A stretch of DNA of 64,000 nucleotides from Sphaerolaimus hirsutus (GCA_964036195.1 OZ038458.1:21775832-21839831); one strand, 5' to 3'; positions 23,081 through 38,000 are shown, counted from the first letter of the stretch. Made by a program: numbers and translations. Notes: a model not told the origin generated them from the sequence alone.

Positions 23081-26000
23081 CTTGAGGGGGTTTTGTTTTG
23101 GTTGGAATAAATGTGAGAACAAGTACTAGATGATGTAAAGCGGAGTGTACAGGGCCACGTGTGCCGACAATTTTTCGGGTTTTCTACTTTCTTTTTGTCA
23201 TGAAAATTGAACACTAGATTTATCGGACACCTAGATCTCGAGCACCCTGATTATCAGGGTGATCGAGATATAGGTGTCCGGAATCTGAAAAACACTTTAA
23301 GCGGCGTTTACACTGCGAGCTGTGCCAGCAAACTTTTTTCTGTCGGCAATGGACATTTTGTCACGACAACGCACAAATTTTACAGAAATCTAGCCTGTGC
23401 TGACAAAAAAGCCTCGTTCAACAGAAAGCGAACCGACAACAAAAATATGACAAAAAAGCCTCGTTCAACAGAAACCGAACCGACAACGAACATTTGGACG
23501 GAGTGGCAAGTGAAACATTTTTGGAATGAGGTATGAATTGCGCCATTTTGAGCAAATACAGGGCAGCCTCCCGTAAGACACAACCGCCTCGAATTCCCCC
23601 GTGTGAATTACCTACCACCTCGAATTATCCCCCCCACGTGAATCAAGTACAACCTCGAATTATCCCCCCGCGTGAATTACCTACCGCCTTGAATTCCCCC
23701 CCCCATGTGAATCACCTGCCACCTAGAATTATCCCCCCACGTCCATTACCTATATTCCCTCGAATTATCCCCCATCCCGCGTGAAGTACCTACCGCCTTG
23801 AATTTCCCCCCCCATGGGTGAATTACCTATATTCCCTTGATTACCCCCCCCCCCCGCGTGAAGTACCTACTGCCTCGAATTATCCCCCCGCGTGAATTAC
23901 CTGCCACCTCGAATTATCCCCCCCCCACGTGAATTACCTACAACCTCGAAAAATTCCCCCCCCCCGCGTGAAGTACCTACCACCTCGAATTCCCCCCCCC
24001 CATGGGTGAATTACCTATATTCCCTCGAATTACCCCCCCCCCCCGCGTGAAATAACTACTGCCTTGAATTATCCCTCCCCCCGCGTGAATTACCTATCAC
24101 CTCGAATTATCCCCCCCACATGAATTACCTACAACCTTGAATTATCCCCCCCGCGTGAAGTACCTATCGCCTCAAATTTACCCCCCCCCACGGGTGAATT
24201 ACCTATATTCCCTCGAAGTACCCCCCCGCGTGAATTACTTACTGCCTCGAATTATCCCCCCGCGTGAATTACCTACCGCCTTGAATTATCCCCCGCATGA
24301 ATTACCTACCGCCTCGAATCCCCCCCCACGGGTGAATGACCTATATTCCCTCGAATTACCCCCCCCCCCCCCTGTGTGAATTACCTACCACCTCGAATTA
24401 TCCCCCCGCGTGAATTACCTATTGCTGCATGAATGAATTATCTACCTCCTCATAGTAAACCCCCGAGGTGGGTGAATTACCTACCCCCTCAAATTACCCC
24501 CCCCCAAGTGAATGAGTTATACTTGGCAAACATCACACTTTGTATTAAAACCTACCATAACACATCTGAGTAATGAACCAAAAATTATACAGTTTTTCAT
24601 CATAATATTTAGTTTTTACTATGGAATAATTAATTATGAATAATTACAAAATTTATCACAATATTATATTCATTTAATTATGTTAGGCTTCCATACTAAG
24701 TGTGCTGTGGGCTGGGTGTGTTAAAAATGAAATATGATGATGAAAAACTGTATAATTATTTATTCATTTTTCAGATGGGTTATGGTAGGTCTCCATACTA
24801 GGTTTATGTCCGCCGTGTATGCCTACCTCCTCGAATTACCCCCCCATGTGGGTGATTACCTACCTACTGGAACTATCCCCCCACATGTAGGGTTCGAATG
24901 ATATGACTTTTCGATATCAATATTCAATATTTGATATTTTTTCAATATTTGATATTTTTTCTGAAACTTGATATACAATTTCAATACTATATGGAACCTT
25001 GATGTCGATATTTGATATAAAAAATGGTCTATATAAAATCAAAATTTCTCTTGGTATAGCAAGGCATTTTTAAAGGGGCATATTGTATTTTCATGTGGTT
25101 TATTTTCACGTGGTAATTAATTTATGGACACATTACAGGTTTGAAATATCAAAAAAATGGTCAATATTCAATATTGATATTTGATATTTTTCAAAATTTT
25201 TGATATCGATATTTGATATTCAATATTTTTTCAAAATTTTTATATAGATATTTGATTTGAAAAAATGGTCAATATCCGATATTTGATACAATATATCATT
25301 TGTACCCTACCCACATGAATGAATTGCCTACCTCCTCAAGTTATACCCCCTGTTTGAATGTTTACTTACCTCCTCAAATTATAACCCCCTCCCATCGATG
25401 AATTACTCACCTCCTCGAATTATCCCTCCCTCGTGAATTACCTACCCACTCAAATTATCCCCTCATGTCAATGAATTACGGACCCCCTCAAAGTATCCCT
25501 CTGCATGAATTAATTACCTACCCACTTGAACTATCCCCCCACATGAGTTAACCACCCCCTTGAATTATCCCCCACATCAATGAATTACCTACCTCCTCAA
25601 ATTATACCCCACATGGATGATTACCTACCTCCTCAAATCTTTGTGTTCCATTTGAGTTTGTTTGTAATCCCTATTACTAAAATCATTTTCAGTGTTTTCA
25701 ATTGAACAGGATTTTTATAATAGCTCTGTATACTCAGCAGGCATCACACTTTGTATGGAAACCTACCATAACCATCTGAATAATGAACCAAAAATTATAC
25801 TGTTTTTATTATACTATTTTATTTCTACTATAAAATCATTCATTACAAAATTTTATTCACTTAACTATGGTGGGATTCTGCGCATACTTTGTGGTTCACC
25901 AACAGAGCTGTTAAAAGTAATTTTTACAAAAACTTTTTTAAAGTGTATGTAATCATTAACTTCTTTTTTTTACTCATCCCCAAGTACAGAAAACAAAGGA

Positions 26001-29000
26001 ATTTTTTTTTACTTTCACTCACAAGTAAATGTGAGTATAATACTTTTCCCCAGAAAATGTAAAAGTGAGTATTTTTGAAAAACATTTGCCCCAATTTTCA
26101 CTGAAAATCACTACTTTCCATATGTTTTACCCATTTTTACCTTCAAATTGACTTATTTTCAGCTTTTTGGCTATATATGATCTTATAAACCTTTTTGGCT
26201 ATTTTTCTATATTTTTTTGCATTTTGTTGCTTGTTTTTCCCTTCACTGCTTTGAATAAACCTGACAGAAATATGTTTTCTGTGCTCGAGTACTTTCAAAA
26301 AGTATATGTCAAAGTGAGTAATTTTGAATAGCAATAAAAAATTTGTAAACAGAGAAAAAGAACCACCAGTCAGATGTGAGGAATTTTTGTTGTTGATTTT
26401 TCTACTTTTACCATATTTCCTTAAAATACCTGTGGGTTTATTTTTTTAGATTGAGAATTTTGAGGGGGGTAATTCGAGGGGGGTATTATTTCACCAGAAA
26501 TTTTTTTTAAACCCAGGACTTCTTTGTTGTTTGTAATGTACGCAGACATAGAAAAATGCAACAAAAACCATCATATATAAGAGTCTACAGACTTTAACAA
26601 GTATTTCAATGGTATAAACAATGTTATAATGTAACACAGTCATTGTTTTTCACGTGTGTTATGCATTTCCAGTTGACAAAACACCTTTTGTCATGTATGT
26701 TCTATTTACACTCAATTTGGGGGGGGGGATATTTTGAGGGGTGTTTATCAATTCCTCAGCCAAATTTTTTGTGGGAGGTATTTTGAGGGGGGGTTAATTC
26801 AAGGGGGTTAATTCAAGGTAATATATGGTAGGCTCAAAATAGGTATATTAATAACTGTGTAAACTGGTGGAAAATATAAATGAGAAAATAACTTATCTGT
26901 AATTTAAAAATCCCACATGCAAGATGTTAGGCTTTAATCTTGTGTGAGGGTGCCCCCAAGTATTTACTATATTTATATACCCTAGGGGGCACCTCCCTCA
27001 GGCCACCCTTGGTGCGGAAAAAATTATTTTTTTCACATTTTTTTCTGGAAAATATAAATGAGAATTCCATACAAATTTTTGTTCCCAATGACATTCAAAA
27101 TTTTTTATAAATTTTTTCTGGACATTTGAGACCAAAAAGTATTTTTAACATTGGTAGATTCAAAGTTTGTACCAGAGTTGTGAAAGTGTATTTACACTTA
27201 CCCAAAATACCTGGGTAAATGGGTATTTATATTTACACTTACACTTACACTTTCCAAAAATACCAGTTTTTTAACAACTCTGGTTTGTACAACTTTTCTA
27301 CCCCCTCAGAACCCCCAGAATCCCCACACAAATTTTTTTGAGAAAAACATAGGTTTTAGAAAGTGGACAATCCACTATCCCAAGCTATTCATGGACAACA
27401 TAAGAGCCAGAATTGGCTTGTTCGGTGTCAGGGGCAACATATGGCTGCTCCTGTGCCCCGTTTTTGCTCTCAAGTATTTTTTATAGCAAATGATAAAAAT
27501 AGCCCTGTGTAAAGAGGGCACTTGCGTGACAGCGTGTAAAATAAACGTGCCCATTCAATGTGGGCACTAATTATCTGTTTAAAAAATCTATAGGGGCCAA
27601 TGGGCAAGGTGCCATGTATCTATTTTGAATGGGCCAGACAAAAAACTAGGTCATGTCCAGAAAGTTGAAAACCATGGTTTTTCAATTACAATCACAATAC
27701 ATACTACCCTAATTTTCACAATTTCATTTTTTCAATTTCATTTTCACAATTTCATGTTAAGTAGAGGGGGGTTGCACCAATACCTCCCCAAAGTTTCAGC
27801 TTCCTAGGCGCGCCCTAGAACTAGAGATAGGGTGTCACAAGTAAGATCAAAAATAGGGTGCCGGACGTGACTGGGAAGGTGTTTATAAGGTTATAACAGT
27901 TTTTCTCACCTGAAACAAAATAAATTTTCAACCATTTCAATAGGTATACTCGGCGGACATCACACTTAGTATGGAAACCTACATAACCCATCTGAATAAT
28001 GAACCAAAAATTATTTTTTTTCATAATAATATTTTGTTTTTCTATGGGATGGTTACCTTATTACAAAATTTATCACAAGATTTTATTCATTGAATTATGG
28101 TAGACTGCTGTGCATACTGCGGTCCGCTGAGTATAGCATATTTCTTCTAATAGTTGGGCACTCTCCTATTTTTTCATCAAACTTTGTACCTGCCCTTCTA
28201 TAAGAAGAATATGGTGATTGAATTTTGATACAAGCAAACTCCAAGTATTCAAAAATATCTCCAAAGAATATAGAATTCAAAGTATTCTCGTAGTATTCCA
28301 AGCAAAAGAACTTGCAATGTTGGCAAAAACGGTAGACACACTTAGGGTTAGAAAAAAAAACGTTTTTTTTAACTCGATGTTTTTTTTAAATAAAAAACGT
28401 TTTTTTTAAAAAGCTCCCAGATATGACCTTGTGTCAACATAAATATATAGGTATATCAGACAGTGGCAATACTCTGTGATGTTATATATGACCATATAAT
28501 GGCTTTAGAGCCATGGGATAGCATTATAAGTGGTGATTTGTGTCAAAAATATCCGTTTTTCGTCGACATGTTCGTATATCGCCTTATAGTCAAATGTTTG
28601 TGACTTCAGGTGAAGTTTGGCATAGTGGAATAGTGATCAAACAAGGTTATAAAAGGAGGTTGTTAGTTTGGGAGTGAAGTTACACACTGTGGAGGTACAT
28701 GGAAGTGCATTACCTCCAGGGACGTATCCAGGATTTTTGAGCGGGGGGGGGGCTGCTTGTTTACGGAGGCCGGCGAGGGGGGGGGGGCTCAGCCCCCCCC
28801 CTAAAATTTTAGCTACATAGTGGTGGAATGGCGCTATGGCACTGGCGCCATTAGTAGGCGCCACGCCATGGCGCCATTGGCGTTGGCGCCAGCGCCATGA
28901 AACGCTGTATATGTATGTAAATATACATACAAAACAGCAAAAAGGACAACATTGAGTGTAATTATTACGATTTGCTGCCACATGGAGCAAATCTGATGAT

Positions 29001-32000
29001 AATACTATATGTCTGGTTAAGAATGCGCGCTTGCGCGCAAAAATTTTTACGCTGACGTTGAAAAAGTCGCATTTTCCTGTCACTTTCTGGTCTCACCCCG
29101 GCAAGGGGGGGGGCTGCAGCCCCCCCCGCCCCCCCCCCTGGATACGGCCCTGATTACCTCAATATTATATACTACAGCAACATATGACGGCTTATAAACC
29201 CATGGTAGAACATAGAAATGGATTCTTTGATACTAAAAATGCCACAAAACCAATGAAAACAACCACCATAAAAATGCCACAAAACCAATGAAAACAACCA
29301 CCAATGGCAATTTATGTCTGAAATTGCGTGCTTGCGCGCAAAAATTTTGCAAAATACCTAGTGCTTAGTACTAAAAATTTCGGCCGGTTTTTTTACATTT
29401 CGGACGTCATGTTTTTAAAAAAAACAACGTTTTTTTAATAAAAAACGTTTAAAAAAACATCGGCCAACCCTAGACACACTTAATCCTATAAAAATCCTAT
29501 TATTCTGAAGATAAGGTATTCACTTGAAAATGTATGAAAATGAACTCTCATCGCAGCATGTTGGCGCCATCCAAAACAATGGCGCCGGTCGCCAAATTGG
29601 TGCCAGCAAAAATGGCGCCAAGCGCCAAGGGCGCCATGGCACCATTTGGAATAATTGTGCCAGGCGCCAGAGAAAAAAGCGCCAGGCGCCAGAGAAAAGG
29701 GCGCCAGGCGCCAGAGAAAAGGGCGCCAGGCGCCAATGGGTCCATTAAAGGGCGCCAGCACCACGGCGCCATTCCATCACTAATCGTGAACCGAATGGAA
29801 TCTGTTCATTCAAGTTCAAATTACAAAAAAATATACATCATTGGTAAAGAAGGGCAGAATCACTTATTCGTTTCATGTCCGCCTAGTTTAGATGGCATAA
29901 ACACTGTTCTAACGAAACAATTCTCAAGACGGGGAGGGGGGGGGGGTATTTTGAGGAAATACGGTGTATAAATACACACCAGGGTAAAAACTGTTTTTTT
30001 CTACTTTATTGGGTCCATTTTTGCCATTTTTTATTTTTGTCGGTTTGGGTCTCGTTAACGAGACCCGAACCGACAAATCGAGCAAAAACAAGGACAGACG
30101 CGTGTGTCTTGTGTCATTTTGTTGGCACATTGCCGTCACAAGCTGTGAACGTGTTTTTTAGTTTTTTTTTGTGCCAACATTTATTGGCTCTTGGCCATAA
30201 AGTAAGCCCGGCCGTAAAGTAAACCGGCTGTAATGTTTTGTACTAAACACGTATACTTGAGTGCTGCGTAAATACCGTTTATGTTTCCTCCCGAAAAAAT
30301 ACCGGTACTCAGTTACTCGCGTACTTTCAAAAAGTACGCGAGTACAGAAAACATTATTGAGAAAATTTTTTGAGTGCATAAAAAGCAAAAAATCACTCAC
30401 ACGAATATAAAGGGCTAAAAAACTAGCGTAAAATAACAGCAGAAATTATAGAATTCGCGATGGGTAGGGATAGCGATGACTCTCGCTTTCACCTATTTAT
30501 ACTCATTTCTACGTTTTCCTAGATACAAAATTGATAAAGTTTCTTACTTTCACGCTTTCCCTGAGTATTTACAGATATTTACATTTACTCACCTTTTACA
30601 CAGGGTAAAAGTAGAAAAATTTTACTTTACATTTTTTGTACTCAGGTGTGACTAAAAATAAAATACTTTACGTTTACGTTTACTTTGAAACAAGTTCAGT
30701 ACTTTTAACAACTCTGCCGTAATGATGCCCGGCCGAAAGTAGCACCTCTACTTTACGGCCGCGTTTACTTTACGGCTGGACCATCCCCCATTTATCATTC
30801 CAATGGAATGGCAGGTTTTGCACATTTTTGCACTCATGAAAGCAATAGAACAGTAGGTATTGTATATATTATTAGGGTGTAAACTAAGTTATTTTCATCT
30901 CATGCAAATACACATTCCTGCGTTCCATTCTGTTGTACATTTACCGGTTTTGATGCCCTTCGAGTATGTTTGAGTTTGGGGTCTGGGCTTTGACTAAAAA
31001 TTTTTGTTACCTCAAATAATCTCCCAGTCCTGAGATAAGGGGGGTATATAAAAACATGGTCATTTTGCATGGCCGATCTGGCCGATCAACTTCAGAGCTT
31101 AATAACCTGTCCATTTCTAGGCCGATTCAGACCGTTCAACATTTAAAGTGATCGGCACAACCTGTAGAGTTCATTTTTGAGGTCGGCTTAGTGATGTCAA
31201 CCTCCCTTATGCCAATTTGACCCAGTTTTTCAACGCAAAATTTTTTTTCTGAACATGCTATCACATAGTTTAGACGACGAGAATTCATATACCAGGGAAA
31301 AGTATTTCAGTATCTCTTTCCAATAAAACGTTATAACACTTCAAACTTCCGCCTGCCATCCACATAGAAAGCCGCATCATAAACTTCATGTGACTACAAA
31401 ACTCCATATCTTGACCATTTCTCAGCCATATTCTGATCATTTGAAGTGTTCATTGGTTAAAATCGGCTGAGAAATGGTTGAGTTTTGAATTTGCACACCA
31501 AGTTCTTCATGTGGTTTTTTATGTGGATGGGAGGCGGAAGTTTGAAGTGCTGTAACTTTTTATTGGAAATTGATATTAAAATAATTATCTTGGTATTTGA
31601 ATGCTCATTGTCTAAACTTTTTAATAGCATGATCAGAAAATTTATTTTTTGCATTAAAAAACTGGGTCAAATCAGCATAAGAACTTCAAACATCACTAAT
31701 CCGACCTCAAAAATGGCATCTACAGGTCGTCCCGATCATTCTAAGTGTTGAACAGTCAACATCAGCTCAGAAATGGCCAAGTTATTAGCCTTCAAATTAG
31801 ATCGACCAGATTGGCCATGTAAACTGACTATCCTTTATTAGACCCCTTTTATCTCAGGACTGGGGGATTATTTGAGGAAACGAAAATTTTTTGACATAGC
31901 CCAGACCCCAAACCCCAACATACTCAAAGGGCATCAAACATACTCAAAGGGCATCAAAATTGGACAATGTACAACAGAATGGGAATGTTCATTTCTATGA

Positions 32001-35000
32001 GATTGCACAACATATAAGAAACATAGTTTACACCCTAATACATTGGAAGAGTGACAAAAAACTAAAATATAAAAAATGAATGGTGAGAATTTTCAAATAG
32101 AAATTTAATTCCAGCATTCAAACAGAGATTTATTGTTGACAATGAAAAATGTTGACAAAAAAATAGAATAGCACTCTTCTAAACACCTTCGTCAAGCAGC
32201 CATTTTTTGATTTTACTTATTTTATCCTATCCCCAGTTCTAGGGCGCCCCCAAGGCTGAAACTTGGGGGAGATATTGGTGCAACTACCCTCTACTTCGCA
32301 TGAAATGGGGGGGGGGTCGCCGCGACCCCCCCAATTCATGCGAAGTAGAGGTGGGTTGCGCCAATATCTCCCCCAAGTTTCAGCATAATGGGCGCCGTAG
32401 AACTGGGGATAGAATATAAGAAGTAAAATAAAAAAATGGCTGCCGGACGTGACTGGCAAGGTGTTTATTAGAAGAAATACAGAAACCAAAAAAGTGATTT
32501 AGCATCACAAAGAAATTGTTGAGTCTGATTGCTTTGATAAAGCACTGTATTTCCTCAAATTACCCTGCAAGGTGTTCCTTTTTTAAGAGTGGAAATTTGA
32601 GGGGGGATGGTTTAAACCAGTGGCGTAGCCAGGATTTTTGAGCGGGGGGGGGGCGGATTGTTTACGGAGCCCCGCGAACGGGGGGGGCGGCGCCCCCCCC
32701 CCCTAAAATTTGACCTATGTAGTAGGGTAATGGCGCCATGGCGCTGGCGCCATTCGTAGGCGCCGCGCCATGGCGCCATTGGCGTTGGCATAGGCGCCAC
32801 AGACCGCTGTATATGTATGTATTTTACATATGTATACAGCGAAAATGAACATTTGAGTGCATTTTCAACGAGCTTGAGGCCGTTTCGACCTGCAAAGGGA
32901 AAATGCCTTTGGTGTTACGCTTTATTGCGCGCCTGCGCGCAAAATTTTTGAAAAATGGCCTCAAAATCGTTGCACCAGAACACATTTCACGACATTTCTC
33001 ACGTCTCACCCGGGAAGGGGGGGGGCGGCCGCCCCCCCCGCCCCCCCCCTGGCTACGCCACTGGTTTAAACGAGGGGCTATTTTGAGGGGGGGTCATTAT
33101 TTTGACAGAAATTTCTTGAACTCCCTGTACTAATCTGTTGTTTTTAATCAACTCAGACATACAAAAATGCACAAAAGTGTTATGTAAAAGACCCTATAGA
33201 CTTATATAAGTATGTAGCTAGTATAAACCCTGACATTTTACATGGTCTTTTGCATGACACATGACATTTTACACTTTACAGGGTCTTTTAGATGGTCTTG
33301 AACTGCCCACGGGGGTATTTCGAGGAGGATAAATTCAAGGGGGGGATAATTTGAGGTAATACAGCATATGCATTCCCCCTATCACTCACTATATAAATAC
33401 TACTTGCTCACACACGTTTAGAAACAACTGTGGTAAACTTCAGCACCTGTTGTAAAATTTACTCATTGTCGTCACTTAAAATGAAAAAAAACACATTCGC
33501 AGCTCGTGGCGACAATCGACAACAAAAATCAGGCTCCCATGACAACACTTTTTTTCTTGTGACGACAAGCGCTCATCGCCGCATTGTCGCCAATCAAAAG
33601 CTTGTGCCGACAACAACATTTTTTCGCTCAAAAAAAGCGAACCGACAACGTCAAATTTTTTAAATGCTTATAACTCTGAAACAAAAAGGCCGATTTATCT
33701 GAAATTTGGCATGTGAGTGGACCTAACTAGTGAGTATACTTAACTGTTTTTTCTTGCAGATGTGGAACTTTATTCTGGATTTATGGAACTTTATCACTTT
33801 TTGATTTGTCGGCACATTTTGCAGTGTAAACGCCGCTTAATCAGTGTACGGCCGCTGTATCGGTAACAGTTATCGCTGTTGCCGCCGAAAGTTGAGCCGC
33901 TGAATGTCCCGCGGATGCCCACCGATCCCGAATGCATCCAGAAGCGACCACAATTCAACAGCGCACCAACCTATGGCCGTGCTGCTTCGCATACGCACTC
34001 ACAGCCGCCTTGAAGTCGCTCACGGCAGCGGTGTCGTGGGTGCGCTGCTTGACCACCCTGAGCGTCTTGGCCACGAGCGTCATGAAATGCTTGTCGTCCA
34101 GCCGGTCGGCGACTGGGGCGCAGCAGCGCTTCCATGCCGTGGCTGGTGGACAGGATGTCTGTGATGGGCAACGTTGCAATATTCACATCTTGTTGAAGTA
34201 AAAAAACGATGGAAAAAAGAATGGAAATAACTTTTTTATTCAACCTGGGTTTTTTCAAAAGCTCCCAGATATGGTTACGAGTCAACATATACAGGTAAAT
34301 AAGACAGGTGACAGTACTTTGTGAGGTTATATATAGCCACGGAATGGCTGTGGAGCCATGGGATAGTCAGCCTTCTCCAGTTTCTAGTGCAATTCTAGAT
34401 AGGCCGATGTGAAGTTGGGCACGGATGCCACCCATCGATGCCTTTTAAAAAACACTAAAAAAACTCCAACCCAGTTCAGACAGGGCGAGAACTCAGCCGT
34501 AAAGTAAACCCGGCCGTAAAGTAAATCCGGCCGTAAGGCGTAGTTGTACAAACGTATTTACGTTTACTCGATAAATACGTATACTCGAGTGCTGCGTAAA
34601 TACGTTTACGTTTCCTCCCGAAAAAATACCGGTACTCAGTTACTCGCGTACTTTTTGAAAGTACGCGAGTACAGAAAACGAGTATTTACAGATATTTACG
34701 TTTACTCACCTTTTAACAGCGTAAAAGTAGAAAATTTTTACTTTACGTTTTCTGTATTCAGGTGTGACTAAAAATAAAATACTTTACGTTTACGTTTACT
34801 TTGAAAAAAGTTCAGTACTTTAAACAACTCTGCCGTAATGATGCCCGGCTGAAAGTAGCACCCTCTACTTTACGGCCGGGTTTATTTTACGGCCGGACCA
34901 TCCCCTTCAGACAGCACTCAACAGAGTAAAACAGACCGATGCCAATGCGGAATCGAACTGCCCAAAGGCGTAGATCGCATAGACCAGCTCGATGGAAACC

Positions 35001-38000
35001 TGCGACCAACCAAGCGACGGGTGATGATCACCCGTCGAGACGCATAGAATGACAGTGAAATGACAGGGTGAATTCCGCATAGTATATTATTTGGCTTGAA
35101 CACAGCCGACAATGTGGTAAGAGTTTGCAGGTGACAGTGATCAAGGTTCAAAAATAATGCATTTGTCTATTGTAAATATTGATTTGAATTGTCCCAGGGC
35201 CTAAAATTCACAATTAAGCGAAATTTTAGACTAGCTCTGGTTTCGGGTCTGCCAGCCAAAAAGAATTCACAGCCCACAAGAATGCGAACAACCAGCCCTG
35301 CAATAACAGACAAACCTGCAACGCTGGCACAACGCCAAGTGCGTCGGCAGCTGGCTGCAGATTACTCGAGTTCAAATGCGGCGCTATTACTGGCCAAACA
35401 TCTTGGCCCGACGACAAATTGCGTAACAGTGCCAAATAATCGAGAGCTGAAAGCGTGAACAAGTGGATTTTGATGAAAAGTAGAATTTCCACTCACAAAA
35501 AATACTAAAAAAGGACGCAGAAACACATATTCTTGTCGAAGCACACACAACATATTATCACATAACAAACTGGAAGCAATCGATAATCACGAAATTATCA
35601 CCACAAGCAAAAATGCAGGCAGACGGAATATCAACTTCAACAAGCCACAAATCTTGTAAACACCAAATGCGCTAACACATAAAAACGCACCGGGACAAAT
35701 CTTGTGCAGCTGCTTGAGAGCCTCCCTGTGCGCATTGGCCGCGGCCTTCTCCCTTTCATCGGGCTGCAGCCTCGCCAAAACCTGGGGGCAGTCCCAGTCA
35801 CTGTAAAATGTCCTGTGCAAAGTACGTTTGCCATTTTACATGACTGTTGACACTTTGTATGACATTTGACATTTTACAGAGCATTTTACAGGGTCTGGGA
35901 CTGGCACCTGGTAGTAAAGCGCCACAAGCGCGTGGTCACTGCCGTCCAGCAAGGGGTACACTGATTCGCGGAGTTCCTTGACGGCGTCGAGCTGTCGCGA
36001 CGACATTTCGTCGAGCAGTCGGTGCCGCCGCACGCAGTTTTGTATCGCAGACGGCGGCAGACTGAAAAAAGTTGACAATGCTGACCAAAAAGTTGACAAT
36101 GCTGGCCGGCACACTAGTTAACACATGTGTGTCAACTGGTCTGTGTCAACTAAAATCTCGGCTTCACGTGTCTCAGAGCGATCTCCATATTATGCACATC
36201 TGGCAATATGTTGAAAAATAAATATTATGGCAAGTGCATTGGAAGCACATGATACTCTGCCCTCGCACTTATTTATGTCTCACGTTAGAAGCGTGCCAAT
36301 GGTGATAAAGCACGCGATTTTTGCATAAAAGATGAAAAAATCATTGTTGTGAATAAGCCAACGTATAGCGTTATAACGGAGATGGCTTTTATCACCTTTG
36401 TATGAAATTCGCATGCGTAAAAGAATTGTTGGCACGTTTCCAGCGGGAACCACGCGTGCAGGGTGTAAAGTGACTGGAGTATAATGAGTATTTACTTTTA
36501 CTCAAAAAGTACGCATGCTCGAGTACCGAGTAAATACGCATACGCATACTTTGAAAAAGTATCTGTACTCGCCTGTACGCTTACTTTTTGAGAGTACTCA
36601 AGTACAGTAGAGTAATTTTGCGAGTACAGAAAGAGTATTTTTTATATTCGAAGCCACTGCTTTTCATAGAATAAGAATACTTATTAATAAAGAAATAAAC
36701 TTTTTGTTGTCTAGCGTAAAGATTTAAAAGGCGCCCTTCTACTTTTTCCAGAAAGAAAAGGTAATTTTACTCGCTTTTTCCTGAGAGAGAAAATACTCGA
36801 ATTAACGCTTTCGAAATAAATATTTTACTCATATTTACTCGCAAAAGTAAAAATTTCTACTTTACGCTTTCTGTACTCGATGGGTGAGTAAAAACAAAAT
36901 ACTTTACGCATACTTTGAAAAAAGTTTGGTACTTTTAACAACTCTGATTGGGAGATAAGATTGCTCTGCGAAACCTAAAGCTGAAATCCGAGTTGACACT
37001 AACCAGTTGAACCCCCTTGCGTCAACTTGTCTGTGGATCGTTCATTTCAGCGTAGAAAACAAAGTCGCGGGTGTACCGCTCGAACGTACCCGGAATCGGT
37101 CATCAAGTAGGTCAGGTTCGTGCTGGCCATGGTCCACGCGTCCATGTCGTTCGCGTCGGCCAGCCGCTTCGCCGCCAGCCACGCCTCCGTGTCGCTCGTC
37201 CTGCACAAATGCGAGGACCGGATGCAGCCAGATTCATGCAGGGGGTGTTAGGGGGTGAAGGGGTCACCCCCTACAAATGCTCCAGTTATTTATCTATCTA
37301 GTTATCAATCTATTTCGCGGTTTCTCCCTTTTCTTCCTTGTGCACCTCAAAAAAGCCTACCGTATATAAATACTCGAATAATACCCCACCTTCAATAATA
37401 CACCACCTTGAATAATACCTCCCTCTTAGACGAGTGCGGAAAAAATAATCCCCCCTCGAATATTCCCCCCTTTAGGCATATGATAAAGGTTTTGCATCCA
37501 ATTTGAACAAAAATTGCACGTTATTTAATAAATAAAGCACATTTCATGAAATCAGTTTATAGAAACATGCTTAAATTTTTTGACGAAATAATAACCCCCC
37601 CCCTTGAATAATTCCCCCCTCGAATAGTCCCCTCAAAAAAAGCCTGACGAAAAATAATTTCCTGGGTGGGATTATTCGAGTATATACGGTACATAAATGG
37701 ATATGAACACCCAGAGAAGCTTCAGGCTATCTATCCGCCGAAGGGGCAATTTATTATTTATCTAAATGAACCCTCGCAGGGGTCCACATTTACAAGACTC
37801 TTGTCACGCAGAATGATTCACATGGGACGCACATGGCCAATCCTACGATGGTGTCGTTCCTGTACGACTCGTCCGTCGCATACCGCTGGGCATCAACATC
37901 TGCGAAATTGTAAAGTGTGAAAATTTGAATGGTGAAATTAGGCGCCAGTCCCAGACCTTGTAAAATGTAAGACCTTGTCAAATAAGTTTCAGATCTTATT

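Larger units (their letters stand above)
16558..23150. repeat. Segmental duplication, copy B
   Basis: Partner of 8517-14950, direct orientation. Private insertions: two CGGCGGACAT-type elements (18187-18787, 18868-19460), a large insert at 21035-22025, and a family A element at 22337-22531. Confidence 0.85.

Noticed and set aside
23575..24530. CRISPR-like array of regular repeats
   Set aside because: The units are tandem without unique spacers, poly-C rich, and in an animal genome. It is a minisatellite.
29486..29971. Frames through GGCGCC arrays (Ala/Pro/Arg/Gly-rich)
   Set aside because: Low-complexity translation of palindromic repeats, open in several frames at once.
34918..34937. Exon 37 ending at the stronger donor GTCTGT (34936)
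   Set aside because: It would put exon 38 out of frame. The downstream GTGCTG keeps phase, but this border stays uncertain.
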